Shown: positions 35,336 to 45,579, numbered from the stretch's first letter. The stretch: DNA of 64,000 nucleotides from Actinopolymorpha alba DSM 45243 (GCF_000373925.1 NZ_KB892708.1:248001-312000); one strand, 5' to 3'. Notes: generated from the letters alone by a model not told the origin. Program-made: numbers and translations.

Positions 35336-36840
35336 TTCACCGGGTGATGGGGATTGAGACCGAGTACGGCATTTCAGTCGCCGGGCAGCCCACGGTCAAC
35401 CCGATGCTCTCGTCGTCCCAGGTGGTCAATGCCTATGCGGGGAAGGTGATTCGTTCCCGCCGGGCGCGCTGGGACTTCGAGGAGGAGAATCCGCTCCGCG
35501 ACGCCCGCGGCTTCGACCTGGCCCGTGACCTCGCCGACGATAGCCAGCTCACCGACGAGGAGGTGGGCCTGGCCAACGCGATCCTGAGCAACGGCGCGCG
35601 GTTGTACGTCGACCACGCGCACCCGGAGTACTCCTCGCCGGAGGTGACGAACCCCCGCGACCTCGTGTTGTGGGACAAGGCGGGCGAGCGGGTCATGCTC
35701 GAGGCCTCGCGCCGGGCGGCCGAGCCACCCTTGTCGACCACGATCCTGCTCTACAAGAACAACACCGACAACAAGGGCGCATCGTACGGCTGCCACGAAA
35801 ACTACCTGATGGCGCGCTCGACGGCGTTCGCTGACATCGTTCGCAACCTCACGCCGTTCTTCGTGAGCCGCCAGGTGGTCTGTGGCGCGGGGCGGGTCGG
35901 GCTCGGGCAGGACGGCAGCCGGCACGGCTTCCAGATCAGCCAGCGGGCCGACTTCTTCGAGGTGGAGGTCGGCCTCGAGACCACCCTCAAGCGGCCCATC
36001 ATCAACACCCGCGACGAGCCGCACGCGGACGCCGACAAGTACCGTCGCCTGCACGTCATCATCGGTGACGCCAACCTCTCCGAGGTGGCGACGTACCTCA
36101 AGATGGGTACGACCGCGTTGGTGCTGGCGATGATCGAGGACGACTTCCTGACCGTCGACCTGAGTCTGGAGCACCCGGTCACCTCCCTGCACGAGGTGTC
36201 GCACGACCCGAGCCTCAAGCACCTGCTGACCCTCAAGAGCGGTCGCAAGCTGACCGCCATCCAGCTGCAGATGGAGTACCTCGAGAACGCCCGCAAGTAC
36301 GTCGAGGACCGTTACGGCACCGACGCCGACCCGCAGACCAAGGACGTGCTCGACCGCTGGGAGTCGGTGCTGTCCCGGCTGGAGTCCGATCCCATGTCCC
36401 TCAACCGCGAGCTGGACTGGGTGACCAAGCTGGCCGTCCTCCAGCAGTACCGCGAGCGGGACGGCCTCGACTGGAGTCACCCCAAGCTGCAGCTGGTCGA
36501 CCTGCAGTACGCCGACCTGCGGCCCGAGCGTGGGCTCTACCCGCGCTTCGTTGAGCGCGGACGGATGGAGCGGCTCCTCACCGAGGACCAGATCAACGCC
36601 GCGGTCCAGAACCCCCCGGAGGACACCCGCGCGTACTTCCGCGGCCGGTGCCTCGCGCAGTACGCCGAGCACGTGGCTGCCGCGTCGTGGGACTCGGTCA
36701 TCTTCGACCTGCCGGGCCATGAGTCTCTGCAACGGGTGCCGACCCTCGAGCCGTTGCGTGGGACCCGGGCCCACGTGGGCGAATTGCTCGACCGCTGTCG
36801 TACGGCGGAAGACCTGGTCAGGGCCATCACTGGCGGCTGA
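35329..36840 (+). CDS. dop: Deamidase/depupylase of Pup
   Basis: 503-aa member of the carboxylate-amine ligase fold. It deamidates the C-terminal Gln of Pup to Glu and removes Pup from substrates. N-terminal [10 protein letters not shown] (~8-17) carries the metal-binding glutamates. The segment [28 protein letters not shown] (~37-64, quoted in parts: [17 protein letters not shown]) contains the Dop-loop region absent from PafA. YGCHENYL and [11 protein letters not shown] are shared with PafA. The start at 35329 gives [10 protein letters not shown], as in homologues. Confidence 0.95.
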   Translation: MSVHRVMGIETEYGISVAGQPTVNPMLSSSQVVNAYAGKVIRSRRARWDFEEENPLRDARGFDLARDLADDSQLTDEEVGLANAILSNGARLYVDHAHPEYSSPEVTNPRDLVLWDKAGERVMLEASRRAAEPPLSTTILLYKNNTDNKGASYGCHENYLMARSTAFADIVRNLTPFFVSRQVVCGAGRVGLGQDGSRHGFQISQRADFFEVEVGLETTLKRPIINTRDEPHADADKYRRLHVIIGDANLSEVATYLKMGTTALVLAMIEDDFLTVDLSLEHPVTSLHEVSHDPSLKHLLTLKSGRKLTAIQLQMEYLENARKYVEDRYGTDADPQTKDVLDRWESVLSRLESDPMSLNRELDWVTKLAVLQQYRERDGLDWSHPKLQLVDLQYADLRPERGLYPRFVERGRMERLLTEDQINAAVQNPPEDTRAYFRGRCLAQYAEHVAAASWDSVIFDLPGHESLQRVPTLEPLRGTRAHVGELLDRCRTAEDLVRAITGG

Positions 36841-36984
36841 CGGGCGCCATTCTCCAGTCGAACCTTCTCCAGGTGTGTCGAGACGGGTGCGGTGGGTACC
36901 TGCCCCACGTCGGCATGCGCTTGTAGGGTCCAAGTAGGCGACACGAACGCAACCCCTTCAGGGAGCGGCTCGGGGAGGGTGGTC

Positions 36985-37200
36985 ATGGCGACACGAGACG
37001 GTGGCGGACAGCAGCACAGGACGACACGGAAGAGTTCCGAGGAAGAGGAGCTCACCGAAGTCAGGACTGACGAGGACGCCAAGGAGCGCAAGGACGCTCT
37101 GGACGAGGACGTCGACTCGATCCTCGACGAGATCGACGAGGTGCTCGAGGAGAACGCTGAGGACTTTGTGCGGTCCTTTGTCCAAAAGGGCGGGCAGTGA
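36985..37200 (+). CDS. pup: Prokaryotic ubiquitin-like protein
   Basis: 71-aa, mostly disordered protein tag. It ends GGQ, so Dop must deamidate the last glutamine to glutamate before PafA can couple it to lysines. The helix that binds the ARC coiled coil lies in the C-terminal half (LDEDVDSILDEIDEVLEENA, ~40-59). The ATG at 36985 follows GGGGAGGGTGG. Gene order dop-pup-prcB-prcA-pafA is the usual one. Confidence 0.97.
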   Translation: MATRDGGGQQHRTTRKSSEEEELTEVRTDEDAKERKDALDEDVDSILDEIDEVLEENAEDFVRSFVQKGGQ

Positions 37201-37422
37201 TGTAGATGTCCGATCCCGTCGAGGCGCGTCGCTGTCCTGTCGGGCGGCGGCGCGTCTTGACGGCCTCGGTCCGACCCGAGGTCGAGCCGACGGCCGTTGG
37301 AGGTGAGGCGGACCGCGCGCCGCGCGGGGCCTCCTGTGCTTCACCTGGGACGGTGCCCTCGGTAAGTTCCTGGATGACCCGGCCATTTCGCGCCGGGCCG
37401 CGCGCTATCTGGAAGGAGTTGT

Positions 37423-38295
37423 GTGGGCACCGATCGAGCAGGCGCCGGGCGTCTTCCTGATGCCCTCCTGACCCCTGGGACGTCGTCGTTCGTCGACTTC
37501 CTCGGGTCCTACGCCCCGGAGATGTTGCCGTGGGGATCCCCGCCGGGCACGCCGGTGACCGACGAGGTTCCGCACGGCACCACGATCGTGGCATCGGCCT
37601 TTGACGGCGGTGTGGTGATGGCTGGTGACCGGCGCGCCACCGCCGGCAACATGATCGCCGTGCGTGATGTCGAGAAGGTCTTCCAGGCCGATGAATACTC
37701 CGTTGTCGGGTTTGCTGGCAGCGCGGGCATCGGGGCCGAGCTGATCAGGCTCTTCCAGGTCGAGCTCGAGCACTACGAGAAGCGTGAAGGCACGCTCCTC
37801 TCGACTGAGGGCAAGGCCAACCGGCTCGGGATGCTGGTGCGCTCCAACCTTGGGATGGCGATGCAGGGCCTGGTCGCAGTGCCGCTGTTCGCCGCCTACG
37901 ACCTCGAGACCGGCTCGGGGCGGATCTATTCGTACGACCCCACCGGTGGGCGGCACGAGGAGCGCAATTTCCACTCCATCGGTTCGGGTTCGACGTTTGC
38001 TCGTGGAGCCCTGAAGAAGCTCTACCGCAAGGAAGCCGACCAGCGTGAGGCGGTCCTGGCCTGCCTGCAGGCGCTCTACGACGCCGCCGACGATGACTCG
38101 GCCACCGGCGGTCCGGACGTCATGCGGCGCATCTATCCTCTGGTCGGCGCGGTCAGCGACGCGGGCTTCCAGCGGTTGTCCGACGACGAGGTGGCCGGCA
38201 TGGTCGACGAGCTCCTCGCGGGGCGGATGCGACGTCCTGACGGTCCGAGTGCCCCTGTTCTTCCCTCTGCCTCCGAAGGTGGTGAGGCGTCATGA
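37423..38295 (+). CDS. prcB: 20S proteasome beta subunit
   Basis: 290-aa precursor of the catalytic subunit. A propeptide of 52 residues is removed to expose the nucleophile Thr53 in [15 protein letters not shown]. The following lysine and aspartate positions ([11 protein letters not shown] with Asp/Arg, and [11 protein letters not shown]) match the family. The GTG at 37423 is preceded by GGAAGGAG. Its TGA overlaps the prcA ATG, so beta and alpha chains are made together. Confidence 0.97.
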   Translation: MGTDRAGAGRLPDALLTPGTSSFVDFLGSYAPEMLPWGSPPGTPVTDEVPHGTTIVASAFDGGVVMAGDRRATAGNMIAVRDVEKVFQADEYSVVGFAGSAGIGAELIRLFQVELEHYEKREGTLLSTEGKANRLGMLVRSNLGMAMQGLVAVPLFAAYDLETGSGRIYSYDPTGGRHEERNFHSIGSGSTFARGALKKLYRKEADQREAVLACLQALYDAADDDSATGGPDVMRRIYPLVGAVSDAGFQRLSDDEVAGMVDELLAGRMRRPDGPSAPVLPSASEGGEAS

Positions 38296-39059
38296 CCATG
38301 CCGTTCTACGTCTCGCCCGAGCAGCAGATGAAGGACCGGGCGGACTTCGCCCGGAAGAACATCGCCCGTGGCCGCGGGGTTGTCGTGCTCCAGTACGACA
38401 ACGGCATCGTCCTGGTGGCCGAAAACCGCTCGCGTGCCCTCCACAAGATCAGCGAGATCTACGACCGGATCGCGTTCGCGGCGGTGGGCCGCTACAACGA
38501 GTTCGAGAACCTCCGGCTCGCCGGCGTCCGCAGCGCCGACATGCAGGGCTACGCCTACGACCGGCGCGACGTCACGGCCCGTGCCCTCGCCAACCTCTAC
38601 GCCCAGGTGCTCGGCACGATCTTCTCCAGCGTCGCGGAGAAGCCGTACGAAGTGGAGCTCTTCGTCACCGAGGTCGGTGACTCCGCCGACGACGACCAGA
38701 TCTACCGCCTGACCTATGACGGTTCCGTGGCAGACGAGCACGGTTTCGCGGTGATGGGTGGGTCTGCCGACCAGATCGGGAGCTACCTCGAGCAGCGGTA
38801 CCAAGCCGGGCAGCCGCTGCCGGCCGCGCTCGGGCTCGCGCTGGACGCACTCGGCCACGACGGCGACGGTCCACGCACGCTGGAGGCCAACCAACTCGAG
38901 GTCGCCGTTCTCGACCGCGGCCGCACCCAGAAGCGGAAGTTCAGGCGTCTTGTCGGTCCGGCACTGGATCGCCTGCTGTCGGCACCTAACGCACCAGACA
39001 CCGGCGCGGGGCCCACTTCGGTCCCACCGTCCGGTGAGGGCTCGCCGGAGGACTCGTAG
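38292..39059 (+). CDS. prcA: 20S proteasome alpha subunit
   Basis: 255-aa structural ring subunit that forms the gate and docks the ARC C-termini. It begins [20 protein letters not shown], the usual gating N-terminus, followed by [21 protein letters not shown]. No catalytic threonine. The last ~30 residues are rich in Pro, Ser and Gly and are likely flexible. 69 nt separate it from pafA. Confidence 0.97.
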   Translation: MTMPFYVSPEQQMKDRADFARKNIARGRGVVVLQYDNGIVLVAENRSRALHKISEIYDRIAFAAVGRYNEFENLRLAGVRSADMQGYAYDRRDVTARALANLYAQVLGTIFSSVAEKPYEVELFVTEVGDSADDDQIYRLTYDGSVADEHGFAVMGGSADQIGSYLEQRYQAGQPLPAALGLALDALGHDGDGPRTLEANQLEVAVLDRGRTQKRKFRRLVGPALDRLLSAPNAPDTGAGPTSVPPSGEGSPEDS

Positions 39060-39115
39060 CCGAGTCGTGACCAGATCGACTTTGCTTGCTTCGCCCCCGC
39101 AGTGCCGCGACGACA

Positions 39116-39121
39116 TAGTGT
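39116..39121 (+). promoter_or_regulatory. Possible -10 box (TAGTGT) of pafA
   Basis: TAGTGT ends 7 nt before the ATG at 39129, giving pafA its own leaderless start in addition to read-through from prcA. Confidence 0.4.
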
Positions 39122-39128
39122 GGTGACC

Positions 39129-40490
39129 ATGGACCGCCGCATCTTTGGCCTCGAGAACGAATACGGCGTCACGTGTACCTTCCGTGGCCAGCGGCGGCTC
39201 TCTCCGGACGAGGTGGCTCGCTACCTCTTCCGGCGGGTCGTGTCGTGGGGGCGGAGCAGCAACGTCTTTCTCCGCAACGGAGCCCGGCTCTACCTCGACG
39301 TCGGCAGCCACCCGGAGTACGCCACCCCCGAGTGTGACTCGATCACCGACCTGGTGACTCACGACAAGGCGGGGGAGCGGATCCTCGAAGGGCTGCTCGT
39401 CGACGCCGAGCGCCGCCTGCGCGAAGAGGGAATCGCGGGCGATGTCTACCTCTTCAAGAACAACACCGACTCGGCGGGCAACTCGTACGGCTGCCACGAA
39501 AACTACCTCGTCAGCCGGCACGGCGAGTTCTCGCGGCTGGCCGACGTCCTCATCCCGTACCTCGTGTCGCGGCAGATCGTGTGCGGCGCCGGCAAGGTGC
39601 TCCAGACGCCCCGCGGTGCCGTCTACGCGGTCAGCCAGCGGGCCGAGCACATCTGGGAAGGCGTCTCGTCCGCGACCACCCGGTCGCGCCCGATCATCAA
39701 CACCCGGGACGAGCCGCACGCCGACGCCGAGCGCTACCGCCGCCTGCACGTGATCGTCGGCGACTCCAACATGTGCGAGGCCACCACCCTCCTGAAGCTC
39801 GGTGCCACCGACCTCGTGCTCCGGATGATCGAGTCGGGCCTGGTCCTGCGGGACCTCACGCTCGAAAACCCCATCCGGGCCATCCGGGAGATCTCCCACG
39901 ACCTGACCGGGCGTCGTAAGGTCAGGCTGGCCAACGGCAAGGAAGCCAGCGCGCTGGAGATCCAGGAGGAGTACTTCACCAAGGCCCGTGATTTCGTCGA
40001 ACGCCGCGAGCTCGCCACCCCGATCGTCACCCGCGTCCTCGACCTGTGGGAACGCACCCTCAAGGCGGTCGACTCCGGCGACCTCTCGCTGGTCGACAAG
40101 GAGATCGACTGGGTGGTGAAATACCGCCTCATCTCCCGCTACCGCGCCAAGCACGGCCTTTCTCTGAACAGCCCCCGGGTGGCACAGCTCGACCTCGCCT
40201 ACCACGACATCCATCGCGAACGCGGCCTTTACTACCTGCTCGAACGCCGGGGCGGTGTCACCCGGCTGACCAACGACCTCGAGGTGTTCGAGGCCAAGTC
40301 GGTGCCGCCCCAGACGACCCGCGCGAAACTCCGGGGGGAGTTCATCAAACGGGCACAGGAGCGCAGGCGCGACTTCACGGTCGACTGGGTCCATCTGAAG
40401 CTCAACGACCAGGCGCAGCGCACGGTGTTGTGCAAGGACCCCTTCAGAAGCGTCGACGAGCGGGTGGAAAAGCTCATCCAGAGCATGTGA
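39129..40490 (+). CDS. pafA: Pup-protein ligase
   Basis: 453-aa ligase that activates the Pup C-terminal glutamate with ATP and links it to substrate lysines. The N-terminal [18 protein letters not shown] carries the catalytic ENE segment. Other family blocks are [23 protein letters not shown] and [11 protein letters not shown]. The length fits PafA rather than Dop, and the Dop-loop is missing. The ATG at 39129 is chosen since all PafA proteins begin MDRRIFG. Confidence 0.96.
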   Translation: MDRRIFGLENEYGVTCTFRGQRRLSPDEVARYLFRRVVSWGRSSNVFLRNGARLYLDVGSHPEYATPECDSITDLVTHDKAGERILEGLLVDAERRLREEGIAGDVYLFKNNTDSAGNSYGCHENYLVSRHGEFSRLADVLIPYLVSRQIVCGAGKVLQTPRGAVYAVSQRAEHIWEGVSSATTRSRPIINTRDEPHADAERYRRLHVIVGDSNMCEATTLLKLGATDLVLRMIESGLVLRDLTLENPIRAIREISHDLTGRRKVRLANGKEASALEIQEEYFTKARDFVERRELATPIVTRVLDLWERTLKAVDSGDLSLVDKEIDWVVKYRLISRYRAKHGLSLNSPRVAQLDLAYHDIHRERGLYYLLERRGGVTRLTNDLEVFEAKSVPPQTTRAKLRGEFIKRAQERRRDFTVDWVHLKLNDQAQRTVLCKDPFRSVDERVEKLIQSM

Positions 40491-40624
40491 GCTTTCGGGC
40501 AAAAGCACCTGATTGCCAAAACCCGATACTCTCGGTGCACATGCGGGGCGCTCAGCGTCGTCTCAGATTCACGGTCTAGTGTCTTCGCTTGTCCCCCTGT
40601 CCATCGTTCCCTTGAGGTGTTCTC

Positions 40625-41602
40625 GTGCGTCGTCGTGTCCTTGCCGCGATAGTGACGTCCTTCCTCGTCGTCTCGGCAGCCGCCGCCTGCGGTTCCTCTG
40701 ACTCTTCTGCCAAGACCGCGGGCTCGACGACATCCCCCTCGGCCAGCGCCGCCAGCACCATCGATGCCGTGAAGGTCACCGGTGATCCGGGCAAGAAGCC
40801 CACGGTGGAGTTCAAGAAGCCGTTCAGCGTCGCGGCTACCGCGTCGAAGGTGCTCAAGCAGGGCTCAGGCGCGAAGATCTCCGAGGGCCAGGAGGTCGTC
40901 GTCGACTACGTCGGCATCAACGGTCGTGACAGCAAGGAGTTCGACTCCTCCTGGCAGCGGGGCGAGCCGGCGACGTTCGGTCTGCAGCAGGGCAAGCTCA
41001 TCAACGGTTTCCTCACCGGCCTGGTCGGCAAGACGGTCGGCAGCCGGATCCTCGTCACGATCCCGCCCAAGGACGGGTACGGCGACCAGGGCCAGCCGCA
41101 GGCCGGGATCCAGGGCACCGACACGCTGGTGTTCGTGATCGACGTCAAGGACGCCTACAAGCCGCTCGCCCAGGCCGAGGGTGACACGGTGACGCCGCCG
41201 AAGGGTCTGCCGACGGTCAAGACCGACGCCAAGGGCGTTCCCACCGCGATCACGATCCCGAAGGGCGCATCGGCCCCCAAGGAGCTCGTCGCCCAACCGC
41301 TCATCAAGGGCAAGGGTGAGAAGGTCGACGCGAAGGCCACCATCAACTTCCACTACCTGGCCGCCAACTGGCGGACCGGCAAGGAGTTCGACTCCTCCTG
41401 GAAGCGCGGTAGCTACGAGAACCTCCCGCTCGGCCAGACCGCGGTCAAGGGTCTGACCGAGGGCCTGACCGGGCAGACGGTCGGTAGCCGGGTCCTCCTC
41501 GTCCTGCCGCCGGACAAGAGCTTCGGGCAGGACCTGCAGGGCACTGACCTGAAGAAGACCGACACGGTGGTGTTTGTCGTCGACATCCTCGGCGCGAAGT
41601 AG
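40625..41602 (+). CDS. FKBP-type peptidyl-prolyl isomerase lipoprotein, two FKBP domains
   Basis: 325-aa exported lipoprotein (lipobox AAAC, Cys22) with an acidic Ser/Thr-rich linker. Two FKBP domains are seen at ~85-180 (VVVDYVGINGRDSKEFDSSW, TVGSRILVTIPPKDGYG) and ~230-325 (FHYLAANWRTGKEFDSSWKR, TVGSRVLLVLPPDKSFG). The family catalyses proline isomerisation in protein folding. Position directly after pafA is common in actinobacteria, but there is no known functional link. GTG start at 40625. Confidence 0.92.
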   Translation: MRRRVLAAIVTSFLVVSAAAACGSSDSSAKTAGSTTSPSASAASTIDAVKVTGDPGKKPTVEFKKPFSVAATASKVLKQGSGAKISEGQEVVVDYVGINGRDSKEFDSSWQRGEPATFGLQQGKLINGFLTGLVGKTVGSRILVTIPPKDGYGDQGQPQAGIQGTDTLVFVIDVKDAYKPLAQAEGDTVTPPKGLPTVKTDAKGVPTAITIPKGASAPKELVAQPLIKGKGEKVDAKATINFHYLAANWRTGKEFDSSWKRGSYENLPLGQTAVKGLTEGLTGQTVGSRVLLVLPPDKSFGQDLQGTDLKKTDTVVFVVDILGAK

Positions 41603-41619
41603 GAAGTCTCCGCGGTAGG

Positions 41620-41651
41620 TGAAGGGGGCCGGCCCACGCCGGCCCCCTTCA
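41620..41651. terminator. Bidirectional terminator between convergent FKBP and DUF3866 genes
   Basis: TGAAGGGGGCCGGC and its exact reverse complement form a 14-bp stem with a 4-nt loop. It overlaps the stop codon of the minus-strand gene. Confidence 0.85.
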
Positions 41652-42722
41652 GCCTTTAGGGAGGAGACCGGCGACGTGGCGGCCGGCGGCGGCGCAGGCG
41701 AGGAAGTACTCCCGGTCGTCGGCGAGGCCACGTCCCATGGACGACAGCGTCACGGGACTGTCGGCGAGCGCGACGTCAAGACCGTCCACCGGAACGCTGA
41801 CCACGTGGTGCCGTTCGCGCAGCGGCTCCACAGCGGACCAGACGCGCTGGCCGAACGCGCCGGAAAGATCCGGGACGACCACGTCGGCGCGCGCCAGCGC
41901 CACCCGTCCGTACGCCGTCAGGCTGTGATGGGAGACGCCACGATGCCGGGGCCTGGGATCGGCGGCTGAGATCCGGAGTGCGGCGACCGGATGACCCCGC
42001 AGCGCGGCGACGGCGTTCACAGCCTCACCAGCCGCCACGCCGGAGAAGCCCCAGCGGGTGCCGGTGCCGAGGTTGCCCGGCCCCTGCGCGACCACCACGC
42101 ACTCGACGTCCAGCACCCATCGGGCCGCGAGCAATCCCGTGTGGAGCGTCACCGCTTCCAGGTCGCCTCCGAACGCCTGCCCCACTGTGATTGACCCGGC
42201 GAGCCAGCGGGAGTCGCGCAGGCTCGCTACCGTACGGGAGTACGCCAGGGGCAGAGCCCCACCGTCTGTCATGACGTACGCCACCCGCGTGCCGGGTCGT
42301 GCGGCGTACAGTCCGGCGAGTACCGCTGGGAGGGCAGAGTGAAGGTCAGCCACGACGACCGGCAGGCCCTGGAGGTCGTCCGCGTCGCGGAGGATGTCGT
42401 GACCGGGGGAGTCGGGTTCGTCGACGCCCAGCACCGTGGCCTGCAGCGGCGTGTAGCGAGCCTTCACCAGGTGGCCCGGCCCGCCGCGATCCGCCGGGAG
42501 CCGGTCGGGAACGGCGACCACGAGGGCGAGGCCGCCCGTACCCAGACCCAGCGCGTATGCCGAGGTGTTGAGCAGCACCAGGTCACCTGGGACGGGACTG
42601 CCGACCAGGTCGGTGTACGCCAGGGAGGGGACGACCCCGTCGGGAGTCTCTACGTCGAGTTCGACCGCGCCCGCCCAGCTGCGACGCACGCGCCCCGCCA
42701 CGCCTTCCCGCCACCGGATCAC
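41649..42722 (-). CDS. DUF3866 family protein
   Basis: 357-aa actinobacterial protein of unknown function. Family blocks include VIRWREGVAG at the start, LVLLNTSAYALGLGTGGLALV, LHSALPAVLAGL, VVAQGPGNLGTGTRWGFSG (glycine-rich loop) and RHRGVSHHSLTAYGRV. The glycine loops suggest nucleotide or metabolite binding. The GTG at 42722 is preferred: TAGCCT lies 7 nt upstream and relatives start with MIRWR; an ATG at 42752 exists. Confidence 0.85.
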   Translation of the reverse strand: MIRWREGVAGRVRRSWAGAVELDVETPDGVVPSLAYTDLVGSPVPGDLVLLNTSAYALGLGTGGLALVVAVPDRLPADRGGPGHLVKARYTPLQATVLGVDEPDSPGHDILRDADDLQGLPVVVADLHSALPAVLAGLYAARPGTRVAYVMTDGGALPLAYSRTVASLRDSRWLAGSITVGQAFGGDLEAVTLHTGLLAARWVLDVECVVVAQGPGNLGTGTRWGFSGVAAGEAVNAVAALRGHPVAALRISAADPRPRHRGVSHHSLTAYGRVALARADVVVPDLSGAFGQRVWSAVEPLRERHHVVSVPVDGLDVALADSPVTLSSMGRGLADDREYFLACAAAGRHVAGLLPKG

Positions 42723-42729
42723 GGGCGCG

Positions 42730-42735
42730 AGGCTA
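42730..42735 (-). promoter_or_regulatory. Probable -10 box (TAGCCT) of the DUF3866 gene
   Basis: On the minus strand TAGCCT ends 7 nt before GTG 42722. It determines the start given above. Confidence 0.45.
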
Positions 42736-42834
42736 CCGGCTGGGGGTGGCATCGAGTCGGAGCCGCCACGACAATTCCCGACATTCCACACCGTGTCGCC
42801 GGTGTACGGGCGGCGCCGCCCCGCCAGCGGTCGC

Positions 42835-42840
42835 TAGTCT
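42835..42840 (+). promoter_or_regulatory. Possible -10 box (TAGTCT) of pafBC
   Basis: TAGTCT would give a start near 42847 and a ~34-nt leader. That leader opens with a GTG-initiated 9-codon frame ending just inside the pafB ribosome-binding site (42874-42876). Confidence 0.4.
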
Positions 42841-42880
42841 GTTCGAGTGGAGACCCGGCCACGTGAGAGGGGGTGAGCGC

Positions 42881-43849
42881 ATGGCGCCCCGCAAGTCCGA
42901 GCGGCTGATGAACCTCGTGATCTGCCTGCTCGTTTCGCGGCACTTCGTTCCCAAAGCCAAGCTTCGCCAGCTCGTCGAGGACTACCGCGAGCAGGCACCA
43001 GAGGCGTTCGAGAAGATGTTCGAGCGCGACAAGGAAGAGCTTCGCGATCTGGGCATTCCGATCGAGGTCGGCTCGGTGACCTCTGGGTTCGACGACGAGG
43101 TTGGCTACCGCATCCGCCGGAGCGAGTTCGAGTTGCCGCCGCTCACGTTCACCGCCGAGGAGGCCACCGTGCTGGGGCTCGCCGCGCGGGTCTGGCAGCA
43201 CGCCAGCCTGGCGGAGGCGACCTCGCGGGCGGTCCTGAAGCTCGGAGCCGACGGCCTCGACACAGACACGACGCCGCTGTCGGCGCTCGAGCCGCGCCTG
43301 CCCGCGGGCGAGCCGGCGTTCGAACCCATCTGGCGCGCCGTCCAGACCCGCACCGTCGTCACCTTCGACTACCGCCGTCCCGGCACGACCGGTCCGCAGC
43401 ATCGCACTCTCGAGCCGTGGGGCATCCTCAACTGGCGCGGGCGCTGGTACGCCGTGGGCCACGACCGCGACCGCCAGGCGACCCGGATGTTCCGGTTGTC
43501 CCGTATCACCGGCTCGGTCCAGCTGCTCGGCAAGCCGCGTGCGTTCACGGTGCCCGACGGCGTCGACATCCGCGCCGAGGCCGCCCGGCTCTCTCCAGCG
43601 ACCGACCAGCGCGGCGTCGCGCGGATCCGGGTACGCGAGGGTGCCGGCAACGGCCTGCGTCGGCGGGCGGTGTCGGTGACCCCCGACATGCCCGGGTGGG
43701 ACGTCGCGGAGGTGACGTTCCACGACGCGGTGGCGCTGGCGGAGGAGATCGCCGGTTACGCCTCCGACGCGGTGGCACTCGACCCTCCCGACCTGCGTGA
43801 GTCCGTCATCCGGCACCTGAAGGGCCTGCTTGTGGAGGTGGCCAGGTGA
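42881..43849 (+). CDS. pafB: WYL-domain transcriptional activator PafB
   Basis: 322 aa. N-terminal winged helix (~5-70, KSERLMNLVICLLVSRHFV), then the WYL domain (~135-230, FDYRRPGTTGPQHRTLEPWG, WRGRWYAVGHDRDRQATRMF) and a WCX domain. PafB and PafC together activate the LexA-independent DNA-damage response of actinobacteria and probably sense single-stranded DNA or another nucleic acid through WYL. The ATG at 42881 follows GAGAGGGGG. It overlaps pafC. Confidence 0.92.
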   Translation: MAPRKSERLMNLVICLLVSRHFVPKAKLRQLVEDYREQAPEAFEKMFERDKEELRDLGIPIEVGSVTSGFDDEVGYRIRRSEFELPPLTFTAEEATVLGLAARVWQHASLAEATSRAVLKLGADGLDTDTTPLSALEPRLPAGEPAFEPIWRAVQTRTVVTFDYRRPGTTGPQHRTLEPWGILNWRGRWYAVGHDRDRQATRMFRLSRITGSVQLLGKPRAFTVPDGVDIRAEAARLSPATDQRGVARIRVREGAGNGLRRRAVSVTPDMPGWDVAEVTFHDAVALAEEIAGYASDAVALDPPDLRESVIRHLKGLLVEVAR

Positions 43850-44847
43850 TGTACGAGCCAGCGAGGTCAGCGGGTCCTGGTGGTGCCAAGGAGCAGGTAC
43901 GCCGGCTCCTCGCGATGTTGCCGTACCTCTTGGCGCATCAGGGCGCCCGCGTGACCGATGTCGCCCGCGTCTTCGGGATCACCGAGAAGCAGCTGGTCGC
44001 CGACCTCGGTGTGCTGTGGTTCTGTGGTCTGCCCGGGATGATGCCCGGTGACTACATCGAGGTCGACATGGACACCGTGGAGGGCGAGGGCGTCATCCAC
44101 GTGTCGAACGCCGACTTCCTCGCCCGTCCACTGCGGCTTTCCGCCGACGAGGCGCTGGGGCTACTGGTCGCTCTCCGTGTCCTCCGCGGGACCGGTCGCG
44201 AGTCCGAGCGTGCGCTCATCGACCGCGTGATCACCCGGCTGGAGGACGCCGCCGGGCAGGCCAGCGGCGGGATGGACAAGGTGGCCGTACGCGTCGACAG
44301 TTGGGAGGACCCGCAGGTGGGGGCTGTCGTTCGCGAGGCCCTCGACCAGGGACGCAGGCTCCATCTGCGGTACTGGGTGCCGACGCGGGACGAAACCACC
44401 GATCGCGACGTCGACCCGATGCGGTTGGTCCTCGCCGACGGGTGGACCTACCTCGAGGGCTGGTGCCACCGGGCCGAGGACGTCCGGTTGTTCCGGCTCG
44501 ACCGGGTGGCGTCCGCCGAGCTCCTCGACGAGCCAGCCGCGCCGCCACCGCAGGCCCGTCCCCGGGACCTCTCGGCCGGGTTGTTCCAGCCCTCGCCGGA
44601 CGACGCGCTCGCCACGCTCGAGCTGGACCCGCAGGCGGCCTGGGTGGCTGAGTACTACCCCTGCGAAGAGGTGACCGAGCTCCGCGACGGGTCCCTCCTG
44701 GTCCGGCTGCGGGTCGCTGATCCGCGCTGGCTGCGCCGCCTGGCACTCCGCCTCGGCGGGACCGCCCGCGTCGTCGAGCCGGCTGAGCTTGCCGAGGCCG
44801 TCCGGGAGGATGCGGTCCGGGCGCTCGCGGCGTACGAATCCACCTGA
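43846..44847 (+). CDS. pafC: WYL-domain transcriptional activator PafC
   Basis: 333-aa partner of PafB with the same order of domains: winged helix (~17-75, LLAMLPYLLAHQGARVTDVA), WYL (~160-225, LRYWVPTRDETTDRDVDPM, WTYLEGWCHRAEDVRLFRL) and WCX. The start GTG at 43846 overlaps the pafB stop (GTGA); ATG 43849 is the alternative. GGAGG lies 7 nt before the GTG. Confidence 0.92.
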   Translation: MMYEPARSAGPGGAKEQVRRLLAMLPYLLAHQGARVTDVARVFGITEKQLVADLGVLWFCGLPGMMPGDYIEVDMDTVEGEGVIHVSNADFLARPLRLSADEALGLLVALRVLRGTGRESERALIDRVITRLEDAAGQASGGMDKVAVRVDSWEDPQVGAVVREALDQGRRLHLRYWVPTRDETTDRDVDPMRLVLADGWTYLEGWCHRAEDVRLFRLDRVASAELLDEPAAPPPQARPRDLSAGLFQPSPDDALATLELDPQAAWVAEYYPCEEVTELRDGSLLVRLRVADPRWLRRLALRLGGTARVVEPAELAEAVREDAVRALAAYEST

Positions 44848-44913
44848 TCCCGGCCGGTGGCGTGCGGCGGGCTGGCGTCTGTAGCACCGTGCCGGCCGGT
44901 GGCGTCGCGGTGA

Positions 44914-44931
44914 CGAGCGTCAGAACGCTCG
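44914..44931 (+). terminator. Small hairpin after pafC
   Basis: CGAGCGT pairs with ACGCTCG around a 4-nt loop, 66 nt after the stop. In the same gap CCGGCCGGTGGCGT is repeated at 44850-44863 and 44892-44905. Confidence 0.4.
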
Positions 44932-44964
44932 GCGCTGGGGTGCCCTTCTGTCACACCCAACCGT

Positions 44965-44970
44965 TAGGGT
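44965..44970 (+). promoter_or_regulatory. Probable -10 box (TAGGGT) before the small membrane protein
   Basis: TAGGGT ends 7 nt before the GTG at 44978, with no ribosome-binding site. It is probably also a promoter for tatA and tatC. Confidence 0.45.
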
Positions 44971-44977
44971 GCTCCAG

Positions 44978-45199
44978 GTGACATGGGTGTTGTTGTTCGG
45001 GGGGATCGCACTGCTCGCCATCATCCTGTACGCCTTCCTGGGCGTCTGGTTGTGGCGACGGGTCAAGGCGCTGTTCCTTGAGCTCGAGGCCGCCGTGGAC
45101 AAACTCGAAGCTGTCTCGGCAGACCTGGGCGAGGTCGATCCACCTGACCGGAGTCGGCGGACGGCCGAGGTCGGTCAGCGGGCCGGATCGAAGGCGTAG
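44978..45199 (+). CDS. Small single-span membrane protein
   Basis: 73 aa. One hydrophobic segment (~3-25, LLFGGIALLAIILYAFLGVW) is followed by a basic and amphipathic helix (RRVKALFLELEAAVDKL) and a short charged tail. The layout resembles Tat-type proteins, yet the TatA FGxxRLP motif is absent. Genes of this type sit between pafC and tatA in many actinobacteria. Function unknown. Confidence 0.7.
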   Translation: MTWVLLFGGIALLAIILYAFLGVWLWRRVKALFLELEAAVDKLEAVSADLGEVDPPDRSRRTAEVGQRAGSKA

Positions 45200-45259
45200 A
45201 CCCATCCGCGTGCACAGGGCGTACCATCAGCTGAGAATCGCCGACTGAGAGGCTGGACC

Positions 45260-45523
45260 ATGGGATCTCTTGGACCCACCGAACTCATCATCATTGGGGT
45301 CGTCCTGGTGTTGCTCTTCGGTGCAACCCGGCTTCCGCAGACCGCCAAGGGCATCGGGCAGGCGCTGAAGATCTTCAAGAAGGAGCTTCGCGACGAGGAC
45401 AAGCCTCAGGCGGAGGCCGCGCCGGCCGCCCAGCCGCAGCCTCTCAACACCGTCAACAACATCAACGGCACCCAGCCGACGGTCCAGCAGAACGCCACGG
45501 ACGCGGAGCGCACCAACCGGTGA
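45260..45523 (+). CDS. tatA: Sec-independent translocase subunit TatA
   Basis: 87 aa. N-terminal membrane segment, the FG hinge in LLFGATRLPQTAKGIGQ (~19-35), then an amphipathic helix and an acidic, Gln/Asn-rich tail. It multimerises to move folded proteins with twin-arginine signals across the membrane. tatC follows, 56 nt away. Confidence 0.95.
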   Translation: MGSLGPTELIIIGVVLVLLFGATRLPQTAKGIGQALKIFKKELRDEDKPQAEAAPAAQPQPLNTVNNINGTQPTVQQNATDAERTNR

Positions 45524-45579
45524 GCCTGCTCCCTGTCGTCGTACGTCACTGAGGTCTACCGGGCCAACCTGGGGGTGTC

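Noticed and set aside
44850-44905. Repeated CCGGCCGGTGGCGT as a mobile-element end
   Set aside because: Only a 14-bp GC-rich direct repeat 42 nt apart; too common in such DNA to support more.
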